Of a stretch of DNA of 64,000 nucleotides, positions 26,190 through 34,527 are shown one piece after another; position 1 is the stretch's first letter, and each line of letters begins with the position of its first letter. This stretch comes from JALYNX01 sp040902845 (GTDB taxonomy: Bacteria > Actinomycetota > Acidimicrobiia > Spongiisociales > ZC4RG35). The stretch is from the NCBI GenBank assembly GCA_040902845.1, contig JBBDWM010000042.1, positions 1 to 64,000 of the forward strand, in the 5' to 3' direction. Made by a program: the position numbers and the translations under genes. The notes beneath the pieces were generated by a model. The model was not told where the DNA came from, made no database searches, and saw only the letters and a list, made by a program, of their open reading frames with translations.

Positions 26190-27614
26190 TCAGATGTCGT
26201 AGTAGAGGTGGAACTCGTAGGGGTGGGGCCGGAGCCGGACCGGGTCGACTTCGTGTTCGATCTTGTAGTCGATCCAGGCCCGGATCAGATCCTCGGTGAA
26301 CACACCGCCCGCCAATAGGAACTCGTGGTCATCCTCAAGGGCCTTGAGCGCCTCGGTGAGACTCCCCGGGACCGATGGCAGCCCGGCGAGCTCGGCCGGG
26401 GGAAGGTCGTAGATGTCCTTGTCGACCGGGTCATGGGGTTCGATCCGATTCTGAACACCATCCAGACCGGCGAGCAGCATCGCCGCAAATGACAGGTACG
26501 GGTTACAGGACGGGTCCGGGCACCGGAACTCGAGTCGTTTCGCCGCAGGGGCCTGTGAGTACTGCGGGATGCGGATCGCCGCCGAGCGGTTCCGGCTCGA
26601 GTACACCAGGTTGACCGGCGCCTCATAACCCGGCACCAGCCGGTGGTAGGAGTTCGTGGTCGGCGCCGCAAAGGCGAGGATGGCTGCGGCGTGCTTCAAC
26701 AGACCGCCTATATACCACCGAGCCATCTCGGATAGACCGGCGTAACCGGACTCATCGAAGAACAGCGGTGTGTCGCCGTTCCACAACGACTGATGGGTGT
26801 GCATCCCCGAGCCGTTGTCCTCGAAGATCGGCTTGGGCATGAAGGTCACGGTCTTGCCCGCCGCCCAGGCGGTGTTCTTCACGATGTACTTGTAGAGAGT
26901 CACGTTGTCCGCGGTGCGTAGCAGGGTGTCGTAACGCATATCGATCTCGGCCTGACCCGCGGTCCCCACCTCGTGGTGCTGGACCTCGATCTGGATGCCT
27001 GCCGCTTCGAGGTTGGCCGTCATCTCCGAGCGAAGGTCCTGAAAATGGTCGGTGGGGGGAACCGGGAAGTAGCCCTCTTTGTATCTGGGCTTGTACCCGA
27101 GGTTGCCGCCCTCCTCATATTCGCCGGTGTTCCACGAGCCCTCGATGGAGTCGATGTAATAGAAACCCGAGTACTGGTTCTGTCCGTAACGGACGTCGTC
27201 GAAGATGTAGAACTCGGCCTCCGGCCCCCAGTAGGAGGTGTCGGCGATGCCGGTGCTCTTCAGATACTCCTCTGCCTTCTTCGCCACGTAACGGGGATCG
27301 CGGTCATAGGGGGCACCGGTCACCGGGTCGTTTACGAAGCAATAGAGGATGAGGGTCTTGCGCTCCCTGAACACGTCGTCCACGGCGGTGGTCGGGTCGG
27401 GGATCAGGAGCATGTCGGACTCTTGGATCTCCTGGAAACCTCGAATCGACGAGCCATCGAACCCGAATCCGGCCTCGAACGAGTCTTCTGTAAGCTCGCG
27501 GGCAGGGACGGTGAAATGCTGGACCTGACCCGGCAGGTCGCAGAATCGAAGATCAATGAACTGGTAGCCCTCGTCTTTGACGAGGGCCAAGACGTCGCCT
27601 GGCGTCTTGGTCAC
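26190..27614 (-). CDS. glnA: glutamine synthetase type I
   Basis: The 474-residue enzyme makes glutamine from glutamate, ammonia and ATP. It shows F-D-G-S-S-I-R-G-F, W-G-P-E-A-E-F-Y-I-F, K-P-I-F-E-D-N-G-S-G-M-H-T-H, N-S-Y-H-R-L-V-P-G-Y-E-A-P and the adenylylation loop D-I-Y-D-L-P-P with Tyr402, marking a GSI-beta enzyme controlled by GlnE. GTG start at 27614 has AAGGAGG 4 nt upstream; longer readings to 27740 are low-complexity. Glutamine feeds PurQ/PurL and PurF encoded nearby, though no shared operon is evident. Confidence 0.95.
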   Translation of the reverse strand: MTKTPGDVLALVKDEGYQFIDLRFCDLPGQVQHFTVPARELTEDSFEAGFGFDGSSIRGFQEIQESDMLLIPDPTTAVDDVFRERKTLILYCFVNDPVTGAPYDRDPRYVAKKAEEYLKSTGIADTSYWGPEAEFYIFDDVRYGQNQYSGFYYIDSIEGSWNTGEYEEGGNLGYKPRYKEGYFPVPPTDHFQDLRSEMTANLEAAGIQIEVQHHEVGTAGQAEIDMRYDTLLRTADNVTLYKYIVKNTAWAAGKTVTFMPKPIFEDNGSGMHTHQSLWNGDTPLFFDESGYAGLSEMARWYIGGLLKHAAAILAFAAPTTNSYHRLVPGYEAPVNLVYSSRNRSAAIRIPQYSQAPAAKRLEFRCPDPSCNPYLSFAAMLLAGLDGVQNRIEPHDPVDKDIYDLPPAELAGLPSVPGSLTEALKALEDDHEFLLAGGVFTEDLIRAWIDYKIEHEVDPVRLRPHPYEFHLYYDI

Positions 27615-27714
27615 GGTGCCTCCTTCGGTTGTGTCAGTCGTGAACAGATGCGTTCTATCGGTGAGGGATTTCTCGGCCATTGCTGAAATGTGAACACTGT
27701 GTTTCGGGCATGAC

Positions 27715-27811
27715 GGCCGGCCGACTTTGCCCTCGGCCAACCCTCACACCTCTGTTGAGCACTGCGGGCCCAGCCCCCACAGCCGAGGGCAAACAGACGC
27801 CGGTCGGCCGG
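27715..27811. repeat. palindromic element family 1, copy A
   Basis: TTTGCCCTCGGC (27726-27737) pairs perfectly with GCCGAGGGCAAA (27782-27793), with outer arms GGCCGGCCGAC and CAGACGCCGGTCGGCC. It lies between the divergent glnA and purA genes. Copies B and C at 33080 and 34421 are in the other orientation. Confidence 0.8.
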
Positions 27812-27872
27812 AGCTGCCGCCTCGTGGTTCGGCCTTCCTCTAGAAAGAACCCGACTACCGTCCCGCCACGTC

Positions 27873-29147
27873 ATGCCAGCCACCGTAGTCCTGGGTGCCC
27901 AGTGGGGTGACGAGGGAAAGGGTCGAGTTGTCGACTATTTCGCCGAGAAGGCGGACTTCGTCGTCCGCTTTCAGGGCGGGAACAATGCCGGGCACACCAT
28001 CGTCGTCGGTGACCAGCGACTGGCCCTGTCGCTGATCCCTTCGGGCATTCTCTACCCGCACTGCACCCCGGTCATCGCCTCGGGCACTGTCATCGACCCC
28101 AAGGTCCTGCTCGAGGAGATGGAGATGGTGGCCGCCCGCGGCCTCGACCCCTCCCGGGTCCGCATCTCCTCCAACGCCCATCTGATCATGCCCTATCACC
28201 GCAAGCTCGATGCGATGATCGAGCGCTATCTGGGCAAGAACCAGATCGGCACCACCAAACGGGGCATCGGCCCCGCCTACACCGACAAATACGCACGGGT
28301 CGGGATCAGGGTCCAGGACCTCTTCGACGCCAAAATCTTCCGAGAGAAGGTCGAGGCCGCCTTGGACGAGAAGAACCGGGTTCTTCCCAGGATCTACAAC
28401 AGCCTGCCGATGGACCCCGACGAGATCGTCGCCGAGTACCTGGGTTACGCCGAACGGCTGGCACCCCATGTGGCTGACACTTCGCTGCTGATCTGGGAAG
28501 GGCTACAGGCAGGAAAGGAAGTGCTACTCGAGGGAGCCCAGGGGACCCTGCTCGACATCGATCACGGCACCTACCCCTTTGTCACCTCCTCCAATCCGAC
28601 CGCGGGGGGCGCAGTGGTGGGAACCGGGATCGGTCCCAAGGCGATCGGTGAGGTCATCGGGGTGGCCAAGGCCTACATCTCCCGCGTCGGCACCGGGCCC
28701 TTCCCCACCGAGCTCCACGACGAGGTGGGTGACGCCATGATCGAATTGGGTGGTGAGTACGGGACGGTGACGGGCCGACGAAGACGTTGCGGATGGCTCG
28801 ACCTGGTGGCGCTTCGCTACTCGGCCCGGGTCAACACCTTCACCAGTCTCTTCCTGACCAAGTTGGACATCCTGTCTGCATTCGACACCATCAAGGTGGC
28901 CACCGCCTATCAGAGCGATGGGGAGCGATACGACCACTTTCCCTCCCAACAGAGTGTCCTCTATCACTGCGAGCCGGTCTACGACGAGATGCCGGGATGG
29001 AGAGAGGACATCACCGGGGTCCGCTCCTACAAAGACCTGCCCGGCGCGGCGCGGGACTATGTCGAGTACATCCAGCAGGCGGTGGGGGTCCCCATAGGCT
29101 GGGTCTCGGTGGGCCCCGAGCGCAGCCAGCTAATCAAAGTCTCATGA
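27873..29147 (+). CDS. purA: adenylosuccinate synthetase
   Basis: The 424-residue enzyme joins aspartate to IMP with GTP, the first step to AMP. It has the P-loop-like G-A-Q-W-G-D-E-G-K-G-R (residues 8-18), F-Q-G-G-N-N-A-G-H-T, I-G-T-T-K-R-G-I-G-P-A-Y and G-A-Q-G-T-L-L-D-I-D-H-G-T-Y-P-F. Length is usual. Its stop overlaps purD (ATGA), so the two form one unit. Confidence 0.97.
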   Translation: MPATVVLGAQWGDEGKGRVVDYFAEKADFVVRFQGGNNAGHTIVVGDQRLALSLIPSGILYPHCTPVIASGTVIDPKVLLEEMEMVAARGLDPSRVRISSNAHLIMPYHRKLDAMIERYLGKNQIGTTKRGIGPAYTDKYARVGIRVQDLFDAKIFREKVEAALDEKNRVLPRIYNSLPMDPDEIVAEYLGYAERLAPHVADTSLLIWEGLQAGKEVLLEGAQGTLLDIDHGTYPFVTSSNPTAGGAVVGTGIGPKAIGEVIGVAKAYISRVGTGPFPTELHDEVGDAMIELGGEYGTVTGRRRRCGWLDLVALRYSARVNTFTSLFLTKLDILSAFDTIKVATAYQSDGERYDHFPSQQSVLYHCEPVYDEMPGWREDITGVRSYKDLPGAARDYVEYIQQAVGVPIGWVSVGPERSQLIKVS

Positions 29148-30382
29148 GGGTGCTGCTGGTCGGCAGCGGCGGCCGTGAGCATGCCCTGGGATGGAAGCTG
29201 GCCCAGTCTGCCCGTGTCGACGAGCTCATCTCCCTCCCCGGCAACCCCGGTCTCGCCGAACTGGGGTCCGTAGTGGAAGGAATCGCGACCACGGATGTCG
29301 GTGCCATCGCCGCCATGGCCCGGGTCCAGGGAGTCGATCTGGTCGTCGTCGGGCCCGAAGCGCCCCTCGCCGCCGGAGTGGTCGATGCCGTCTCCCGACT
29401 TGGTATCCCGGTGTTCGGCCCCACCCGGGCCGCGGCCCGGCTCGAGTCATCGAAAGCCTTCGCCAAAGCGGTCATGCGGAGGGCCGGTGTCGCCACCGCA
29501 GCCTCAGGTTCTTTCACCGATCCGGCCGAGGCTCATCGCTATCTCGACCGGATGGAGGGCCGGTTCGTGGTCAAGGCTGACGGTCTGGCGGCGGGCAAGG
29601 GGGTCCTGGTCACCGACTCGAGGGAGGAGGCCACCGGTTGGGTCGACCGCTGTTTCGGCGGAGGCTTCGGCGCTGCCGGGGAATCGGTGCTCATCGAGGA
29701 TTTCCTGGAGGGCTCGGAGGTAAGTGTTTTCGCGGTCTGCACCGAGCGTGGCGCCGTTCCCCTGGCCCCGGCCCGTGACTACAAACGGTTGCTCGACGGG
29801 GATGCCGGCCCCAATACCGGCGGCATGGGCTCCTACTCACCGGTCGACGACGTGCCAACAGATCTGCTCGCGCATGTGATGACCCGGGTCATCGAGCCCA
29901 CCCTGGGCCAGATGGCTGAGGATGGGAACCCGTTCACCGGATTCCTCTATGCAGGCATGGTGCTCACCGCCTCAGGGCCTCAGGTGCTGGAGTTCAACGT
30001 GCGTCTGGGAGACCCCGAGACTCAGGCCGTCCTCCCCCGTCTGGAATCGGATCTGATCGAGGTCTTGGAAGGGACAACGCCCGTTTGGTCCAATGCGGCG
30101 GCGGTCAACGTCGTCCTTGCCGCCCGTGGCTACCCGGAGGCACCGGTTGGTGGTGACGTCATCAAGGGTCTCGACGGAGTTGGTCAGGACGTGCTGGTCT
30201 TTCACGGCGGGACCAAACGCGAAGGAAGGCGTCTGTTGGTCGACGGCGGCCGGGTCATAAACCTGGTGGGCATCGGCGCCACGATCGCCCAGGCTCGGGA
30301 GCGGGCTTATGCAGCGGTGTCGGCCGTGAACTGGCCGGGCATGCAGTACCGGACTGACATCGCTGAGGACACTCAGTCGTAA
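29144..30382 (+). CDS. purD: phosphoribosylamine-glycine ligase (GARS)
   Basis: The 412-residue ATP-grasp enzyme begins V-L-L-V-G-S-G-G-R-E-H-A-L and has V-K-A-D-G-L-A-A-G-K-G-V, N-T-G-G-M-G-S-Y-S-P and F-N-V-R-L-G-D-P-E-T-Q. It adds glycine to phosphoribosylamine, the second step of IMP synthesis. The ATG at 29144 overlaps the purA stop by 4 nt; the open frame upstream is antisense to nothing and simply runs inside purA. The 3' end overlaps the convergent alkB-like gene by 10 nt. Confidence 0.96.
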   Translation: MRVLLVGSGGREHALGWKLAQSARVDELISLPGNPGLAELGSVVEGIATTDVGAIAAMARVQGVDLVVVGPEAPLAAGVVDAVSRLGIPVFGPTRAAARLESSKAFAKAVMRRAGVATAASGSFTDPAEAHRYLDRMEGRFVVKADGLAAGKGVLVTDSREEATGWVDRCFGGGFGAAGESVLIEDFLEGSEVSVFAVCTERGAVPLAPARDYKRLLDGDAGPNTGGMGSYSPVDDVPTDLLAHVMTRVIEPTLGQMAEDGNPFTGFLYAGMVLTASGPQVLEFNVRLGDPETQAVLPRLESDLIEVLEGTTPVWSNAAAVNVVLAARGYPEAPVGGDVIKGLDGVGQDVLVFHGGTKREGRRLLVDGGRVINLVGIGATIAQARERAYAAVSAVNWPGMQYRTDIAEDTQS

Positions 30383-30975
30383 CTGCGACGGAACATGAGA
30401 GCGATCCGCGGCGGGGCTGAGGCCACCTTCGGGACCGTGTGCTCCCATAGACGCTGGCAGGCCCCTCCCATCACGAGGAGGTCCCCGCTGCCGAGATCGA
30501 AGGCCATCGACTCGCCCCCACCTTTTGGCTTGATCAGGAATCGTCGCGGCCCACCAAGGGAGACCGTGGCGACTATCGAGTGGGGAAGCTCACGGGCGAT
30601 GCGATCACCGTGCCAGGCCACCGAATCGGCCCCGACGCGATACCAACTTGCACTGACCCGGTCCAGGCTGATCCGATAACGGTCAGATAGTAGTTGGACC
30701 ATCGACTCGAGCACCGGATGCGAGCCGGCATCGACCTGACCCACCAGGCGGGGAGTCCTCACCATCTTCTCGTACATCCGCACCTCGGGCTGTTGCCATT
30801 GCATCGTCCCGGCCAGAAAATCGAACAGCCTCGCATCACCGGCCAACCACCCCGGGGCGAAGTCGAGCCAGCTGAGAGGATCCAGATCGATTCGCTCCAG
30901 ATCGCCGAAATCTGCGTCGGGGAAGGGATCGGTATCGCCGAACAACGACGGTTGGATTGCATCGACTACGAACAT
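30373..30975 (-). CDS. AlkB-like 2-oxoglutarate/Fe(II) dioxygenase
   Basis: The 200-residue protein has the AlkB active site: W-H-G-D-R-I-A-R-E (H-x-D iron ligands), R-L-W-E-H-T-V-P-K (second His) and P-R-I-A-L-M-F-R-R (2-oxoglutarate arginine and the R-x6-R pattern). Such enzymes oxidatively remove methyl groups from DNA bases. N-terminal residues P-S-L-F-G match AlkB homologues of this size. The ATG at 30975 lacks a strong Shine-Dalgarno; an in-frame ATG at 31035 is possible. Confidence 0.85.
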   Translation of the reverse strand: MFVVDAIQPSLFGDTDPFPDADFGDLERIDLDPLSWLDFAPGWLAGDARLFDFLAGTMQWQQPEVRMYEKMVRTPRLVGQVDAGSHPVLESMVQLLSDRYRISLDRVSASWYRVGADSVAWHGDRIARELPHSIVATVSLGGPRRFLIKPKGGGESMAFDLGSGDLLVMGGACQRLWEHTVPKVASAPPRIALMFRRSYD

Positions 30976-31034
30976 ATGTTCGATGTTAGTGGGATCTAGG
31001 ACCGCTGACCACAAGACCCGCTCGAGGACGGGCA

Positions 31035-31268
31035 ATATGTGGCGATGTCAAAGGTCGCGGGCGGGGACTCGGCCGAGCGATCCTCCAGGCCGGACACGAC
31101 GCCGCACGCTCCGAGGGCTTCAAGCGGCTTGATCTCGGAGCGACCTTGCCGGGCGTCGCCCTGTACCGCGCTTTCGGGTTCCGAGAGGTCGAGCCGTTTG
31201 TAGTCACGATGCCCGACGGTGTAACCCTCGACGCTGTCGCCATGGAGCGCCCCATCGACCCTGTCTGA
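31035..31268 (+). pseudogene. GNAT acetyltransferase remnant
   Basis: The frame stopping at 31266-31268 encodes G-R-G-R-G-L-G-R-A-I-L-Q-A-G then L-Y-R-A-F-G-F-R-E-V-E-P-F, the acetyl-CoA loop and closing helix of a GNAT enzyme. The frame is open only back to a stop at 30987, with no usable start and no N-terminal half, so this is the 3' remnant of a lost gene. It fills most of the 343-bp gap between the alkB-like gene and purE. Confidence 0.72.
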
Positions 31269-31318
31269 CCCGCCTTGCAGAGGAGCCCCGCCCTGACTCG
31301 CCAGGTACCGTCACGTTC

Positions 31319-31783
31319 ATGTCTCACAAAGTCGCTGTCGTCATGGGATCCGGCTCGGACCGGCCGATCATGGAAAAAGCCGGCGCCACGCTCGAACAAT
31401 TCGGAATCGAGCACGTGACGAAGGTGCTTTCGGCACACAAGACACCGGATCAGGCGATCGAGTTCGCTGCGACTGCCGCCGACCAGGGCTTTGAGGTGAT
31501 CATCGCCGGCGCGGGGAAGGCGGCGCATCTCGCCGGGATCATGGCCGCCAAGTCGTTACTCCCGGTCATCGGGGTTCCGCTCAATGCATCCCTCGACGGG
31601 ATCGACGCCCTGCTCGCCACGATGCAAATGCCGACCGGGATACCCGTAGCGACGGTGGCTATCGATGGGGCCCAGAACGCGGCGCTGCTCGCCGTTGCGA
31701 TCCTCGCCATCAACGATGGCGCCCTTCGCCAGAAACTGGCCGACTACCGGGCCGATCTCGCCAGGAAGACGCTGGCCGGATAG
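31319..31783 (+). CDS. purE: N5-CAIR mutase (PurE class I)
   Basis: The 154-residue protein has V-V-M-G-S-G-S-D, V-L-S-A-H-K-T-P and A-G-A-G-K-A-A-H-L-A-G, the class I PurE signatures, converting N5-CAIR to CAIR. The usual partner purK is not in the window. The start is ATG at 31319. A short gap separates it from gcdH, so the two may be cotranscribed, although their functions are unrelated. Confidence 0.95.
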   Translation: MSHKVAVVMGSGSDRPIMEKAGATLEQFGIEHVTKVLSAHKTPDQAIEFAATAADQGFEVIIAGAGKAAHLAGIMAAKSLLPVIGVPLNASLDGIDALLATMQMPTGIPVATVAIDGAQNAALLAVAILAINDGALRQKLADYRADLARKTLAG

Positions 31784-31815
31784 AGATCCGCAGTTGCGGA
31801 TACCATCCATCCCGC

Positions 31816-33000
31816 ATGAACGACATCGTCTTCGAAAAGCCCGATCCCCGGGACTTCCTCGATATCGACTCTCTTCTCTCCGACGAGGAGAAACTGCTGC
31901 GGGGCACAGTTCGCGACTACGTGCAGAAGGAGATCGTCCCCCATGTCGGCGACTGGTGGGAAGAGGGAAAACTGCCCCAGGCCGAATTGGCCAGGGCGTT
32001 CGGCGAGATCGGTCTCCTGGGCATGCATCTCGATGGTTACGGGTGTGCCGGGACCTCTGCCACGGCCTACGGCCTGGCCTGTCTCGAGTTGGAGGCGGGT
32101 GACTCGGGAATCCGCTCGTTCGTGTCGGTGCAGGGCTCGCTGGCGATGTTCCCCATATGGAAGTTCGGCTCCGAGGAGCAGAAGGAAACCTGGCTGCCGC
32201 GGATGGCGACCGGCGAGGTCATCGGCTGCTTCGGTCTGACCGAGGCCGACTCCGGTTCGGACCCGGCCTCGATGAGAACCAATGCCAAGCGGGACGGATC
32301 CGACTGGGTGATCAATGGGACCAAGATGTGGATCACCAACGGCTCGATCGCAGACATCGCCGTTGTCTGGGCCCGCACCGACGACGGGGTCCGTGGGTTC
32401 ATCGTTCCCACCGACACCCCGGGTTTCTCGGCGCCTGAGATCAAGAAGAAGGCTTCATTGCGGGCCTCGGTCACCTCCGAGTTGATCCTCAACGAGGTGA
32501 GGGTGCCCGATGAGTTCGTCCTGCCCGGTGTGGCTTCGATGCGGGGACCGCTGTCCTGTCTCAACGAGGCCAGGTTCGGGATCGCCTTCGGAGCGATCGG
32601 AGCGGCTCGCGCTTGTTACGAGTCGGCCCTCGAGTACTCCATCGAACGTCGCCAGTTCGATCAGCCGATCGCGTCGTTCCAGCTCACGCAGAAGAAACTC
32701 GTGGAGATGATGGTCGCCGTGCAGCGGGGGACGTTGCTTGCGCTCCATCTGGGGAGACGCAAGGACGAGGGCAAGCTCTCCCCCGAGCAGGTCAGCTTCG
32801 GAAAGTTCGACAACGTGCGAAATTCACTCGAGGTGGCCAGGACCGCCCGATCGATTCTTGGGGCCAACGGGATCACCTTGGAGTACCCGGTGATGCGACA
32901 CATGGCCAACCTCGAGACGGTCTTTACCTACGAGGGAACCAACGAGATCCACACCCTGGTAATGGGTCAAGCGATCACCGGAATCAGCGCGTTCAGCTGA
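31816..33000 (+). CDS. gcdH: glutaryl-CoA dehydrogenase-like acyl-CoA dehydrogenase
   Basis: The 394-residue flavoprotein has F-G-L-T-E-A-D-S-G-S-D-P and K-M-W-I-T-N-G (FAD/substrate binding), N-E-A-R-F-G-I-A-F-G and the catalytic base Glu373 in T-Y-E-G-T-N-E-I-H, followed by G-Q-A-I-T-G-I-S-A-F as in glutaryl-CoA dehydrogenases. It would convert glutaryl-CoA to crotonyl-CoA in lysine/tryptophan breakdown. Other acyl-CoA substrates cannot be excluded. Its stop is within a 9-bp hairpin. Confidence 0.85.
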   Translation: MNDIVFEKPDPRDFLDIDSLLSDEEKLLRGTVRDYVQKEIVPHVGDWWEEGKLPQAELARAFGEIGLLGMHLDGYGCAGTSATAYGLACLELEAGDSGIRSFVSVQGSLAMFPIWKFGSEEQKETWLPRMATGEVIGCFGLTEADSGSDPASMRTNAKRDGSDWVINGTKMWITNGSIADIAVVWARTDDGVRGFIVPTDTPGFSAPEIKKKASLRASVTSELILNEVRVPDEFVLPGVASMRGPLSCLNEARFGIAFGAIGAARACYESALEYSIERRQFDQPIASFQLTQKKLVEMMVAVQRGTLLALHLGRRKDEGKLSPEQVSFGKFDNVRNSLEVARTARSILGANGITLEYPVMRHMANLETVFTYEGTNEIHTLVMGQAITGISAFS

Positions 33001-33022
33001 ACCTGACGGTTCAGCTCGTTTT
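32995..33022 (+). terminator. hairpin at the gcdH 3' end
   Basis: AGCTGAACC and GGTTCAGCT form a perfect 9-bp stem with a TGAC loop, followed by CGTTTT. The left arm includes the gcdH stop codon. It fits an intrinsic terminator with a short T run. Confidence 0.7.
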
Positions 33023-33048
33023 GCGTTCTACGTTCTGCGTTGTGCGTA
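33017..33048. repeat. short ACGCAA-type repeat string, site 3
   Basis: Read on the minus strand this is ACGCACAACGCAGAACG followed by TAGAACGCAAAACG, the same 8-base theme as at 11705 and 26149, in the opposite orientation. It directly follows the gcdH hairpin. Confidence 0.65.
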
Positions 33049-33079
33049 CCAGCGGGGAAGGCCAGCGAGGCGAAAGCCC

Positions 33080-33195
33080 CCGGCCGACCGGCGTCTGTTT
33101 GACCGAGGTCAAGACCTGAGGCCACGACAACCGAGGATGGTCCCCACTCTGGACGACCTCGTGTCTCAGGAGACAATCGGTCAAAGTCGGCCGGC
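33080..33195. repeat. palindromic element family 1, copy B
   Basis: CCGGCCGACCGGCGTCTG then TTTGACCGA on the left; TCGGTCAAA then GTCGGCCGG on the right. The right arm holds the stop and last codons of the ycaQ-like gene (G-R-L-stop). Sequence just outside the right arm (ATATATGCCGCC) resembles that of copy C. Confidence 0.8.
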
Positions 33196-34371
33196 GATAT
33201 ATGCCGCCAGGTCCCCGTTCCTGGACACATCCACCTTTCCCAGGCCCAGCCAGGCGGCGACCGCCTCCAACTCCTCACGCAGCTCCCGGCCCACCCGCAC
33301 CAGGTCAACCCCCGGCTCGGCAAAGGCCCCCCTCACCAGCAGCGCTCCCGCCTTGCGGTCGGTCTTCAAATCGACTCTCCCCACCAGATCCCCGTCCAAC
33401 AGGAACGGAAGCACGTAATAGCCGTGGACCCGTTTTGGCTCGGGAACATAGATCTCGATTCGATAGAAGAAGTCCCAAATCCGCTCCACCCGGTCCCGGT
33501 ACCAGATGAGATTGTCGAAGGGAGAGAGCACGGCTCTGCCCTCGACGCTTCGGGGGAGCCTGGCATCGGGGTGAAGTAGGGCGGGCCGGTCCCAGCCCCG
33601 AACCTCGACCTCGACAAGACGGCCCTCTGCCACCAATCGCTTCAACAAGGGCCGAGCCTGAGGCATCCGTATCCGGTAATAGTCGGCCACATCGTCGGCG
33701 GTGCCCACCCCCAGGGCCAGCGCCGACCGCTCGAGCAGGTCCGACTGCGCCTCTTCCTGGGGGACGGCAGGAGCTTCGAGATGAACTTCAGGAATCACCC
33801 GCTCGGCAAGGTCATACATGCGGACGAAATTGCGTCGGTCTGCGGCAGAGATCTTTCCCTGGACAAAGAGCATCTCCAGGGCAACCTTGCCGTGCGACCA
33901 ATTCCACATCGGATTCGACGTCCGGTCCTTCTCCCCCGGATCGTCTAGGTCGCTGGTTTGCAGTGGCCCACGATCACGCACCTGCTCGAAGACCGCTTCC
34001 AGGTATCCGGGCCGATCGGCGACCAATTGCTCCGCTCGGTCCCAGATGTAGCCGCGCTCCATACGCCAGCGGAACAGCCTGTGATCCCCAACGGGAAGGA
34101 CCGAGGCCATGTGCCCCCAGTACTCGAACATCTCGCCCGATCGCCAAAACCATTGATCGAGGGCGGCACGGTCGTAGCCGCCGAGACGGGAGAAGAAGGG
34201 CAGGTAGTGGGTACGACTGAACACATTCACCGAGTCGAGCTGGATGACCAGGACCCGATCCAGCACCCGACGGAAATGACGGACGTCGACCCGACCTGTC
34301 GGTCGGGGTTCGGTGAAGCCCTGGGCCGCAAGCGCATAGCGTCGGGCCTGTTCGATGCTGATGCGGCGCAT
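33181..34371 (-). CDS. YcaQ-like winged-helix DNA glycosylase family protein
   Basis: The 396-residue protein belongs to the YcaQ/AlkX-type family of winged-helix proteins: L-V-I-Q-L-D-S-V-N-V-F-S-R-T-H-Y around residues 42-57 (the Q-x-D catalytic motif), F-E-Y-W-G-H-M-A-S, and L-S-P-F-D-N-L-I-W-Y-R-D-R in the C-terminal half. Members unhook DNA interstrand crosslinks or remove bulky alkylated bases. The gene is flanked on both sides by family 1 palindromes, and its last codons are inside copy B. ATG start at 34371. Confidence 0.87.
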   Translation of the reverse strand: MRRISIEQARRYALAAQGFTEPRPTGRVDVRHFRRVLDRVLVIQLDSVNVFSRTHYLPFFSRLGGYDRAALDQWFWRSGEMFEYWGHMASVLPVGDHRLFRWRMERGYIWDRAEQLVADRPGYLEAVFEQVRDRGPLQTSDLDDPGEKDRTSNPMWNWSHGKVALEMLFVQGKISAADRRNFVRMYDLAERVIPEVHLEAPAVPQEEAQSDLLERSALALGVGTADDVADYYRIRMPQARPLLKRLVAEGRLVEVEVRGWDRPALLHPDARLPRSVEGRAVLSPFDNLIWYRDRVERIWDFFYRIEIYVPEPKRVHGYYVLPFLLDGDLVGRVDLKTDRKAGALLVRGAFAEPGVDLVRVGRELREELEAVAAWLGLGKVDVSRNGDLAAYIAGRL

Positions 34372-34420
34372 GGGCCGGGGGAGGGTAGCTGTGACCTATC
34401 GAACTGCCCACTGGCGTCCA

Positions 34421-34513
34421 GCCGACCGGCGCCTGTTTGGCCGAGACTGCGATGACGCGACCATCAGCCATCGATCATGAAATGAGGGTTGGTCTCGGCC
34501 AAAGTCGGCCGGC
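34421..34513. repeat. palindromic element family 1, copy C
   Basis: TTTGGCCGAGAC (34436-34447) pairs perfectly with GTCTCGGCCAAA (34492-34503), with outer arms GCCGACCGGC and GTCGGCCGGC. It lies between the ycaQ-like start and purB, just upstream of the purB start codon at 34528, and could affect purB expression. Confidence 0.85.
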
Positions 34514-34527
34514 ACATATCTGCCAAT

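Noticed and set aside
27615..27714. Possible GlnR-type operator upstream of glnA
   Set aside because: GAAAC and GTTCAC fragments exist but do not form the spaced repeat expected; only a search with a GlnR matrix could support it.
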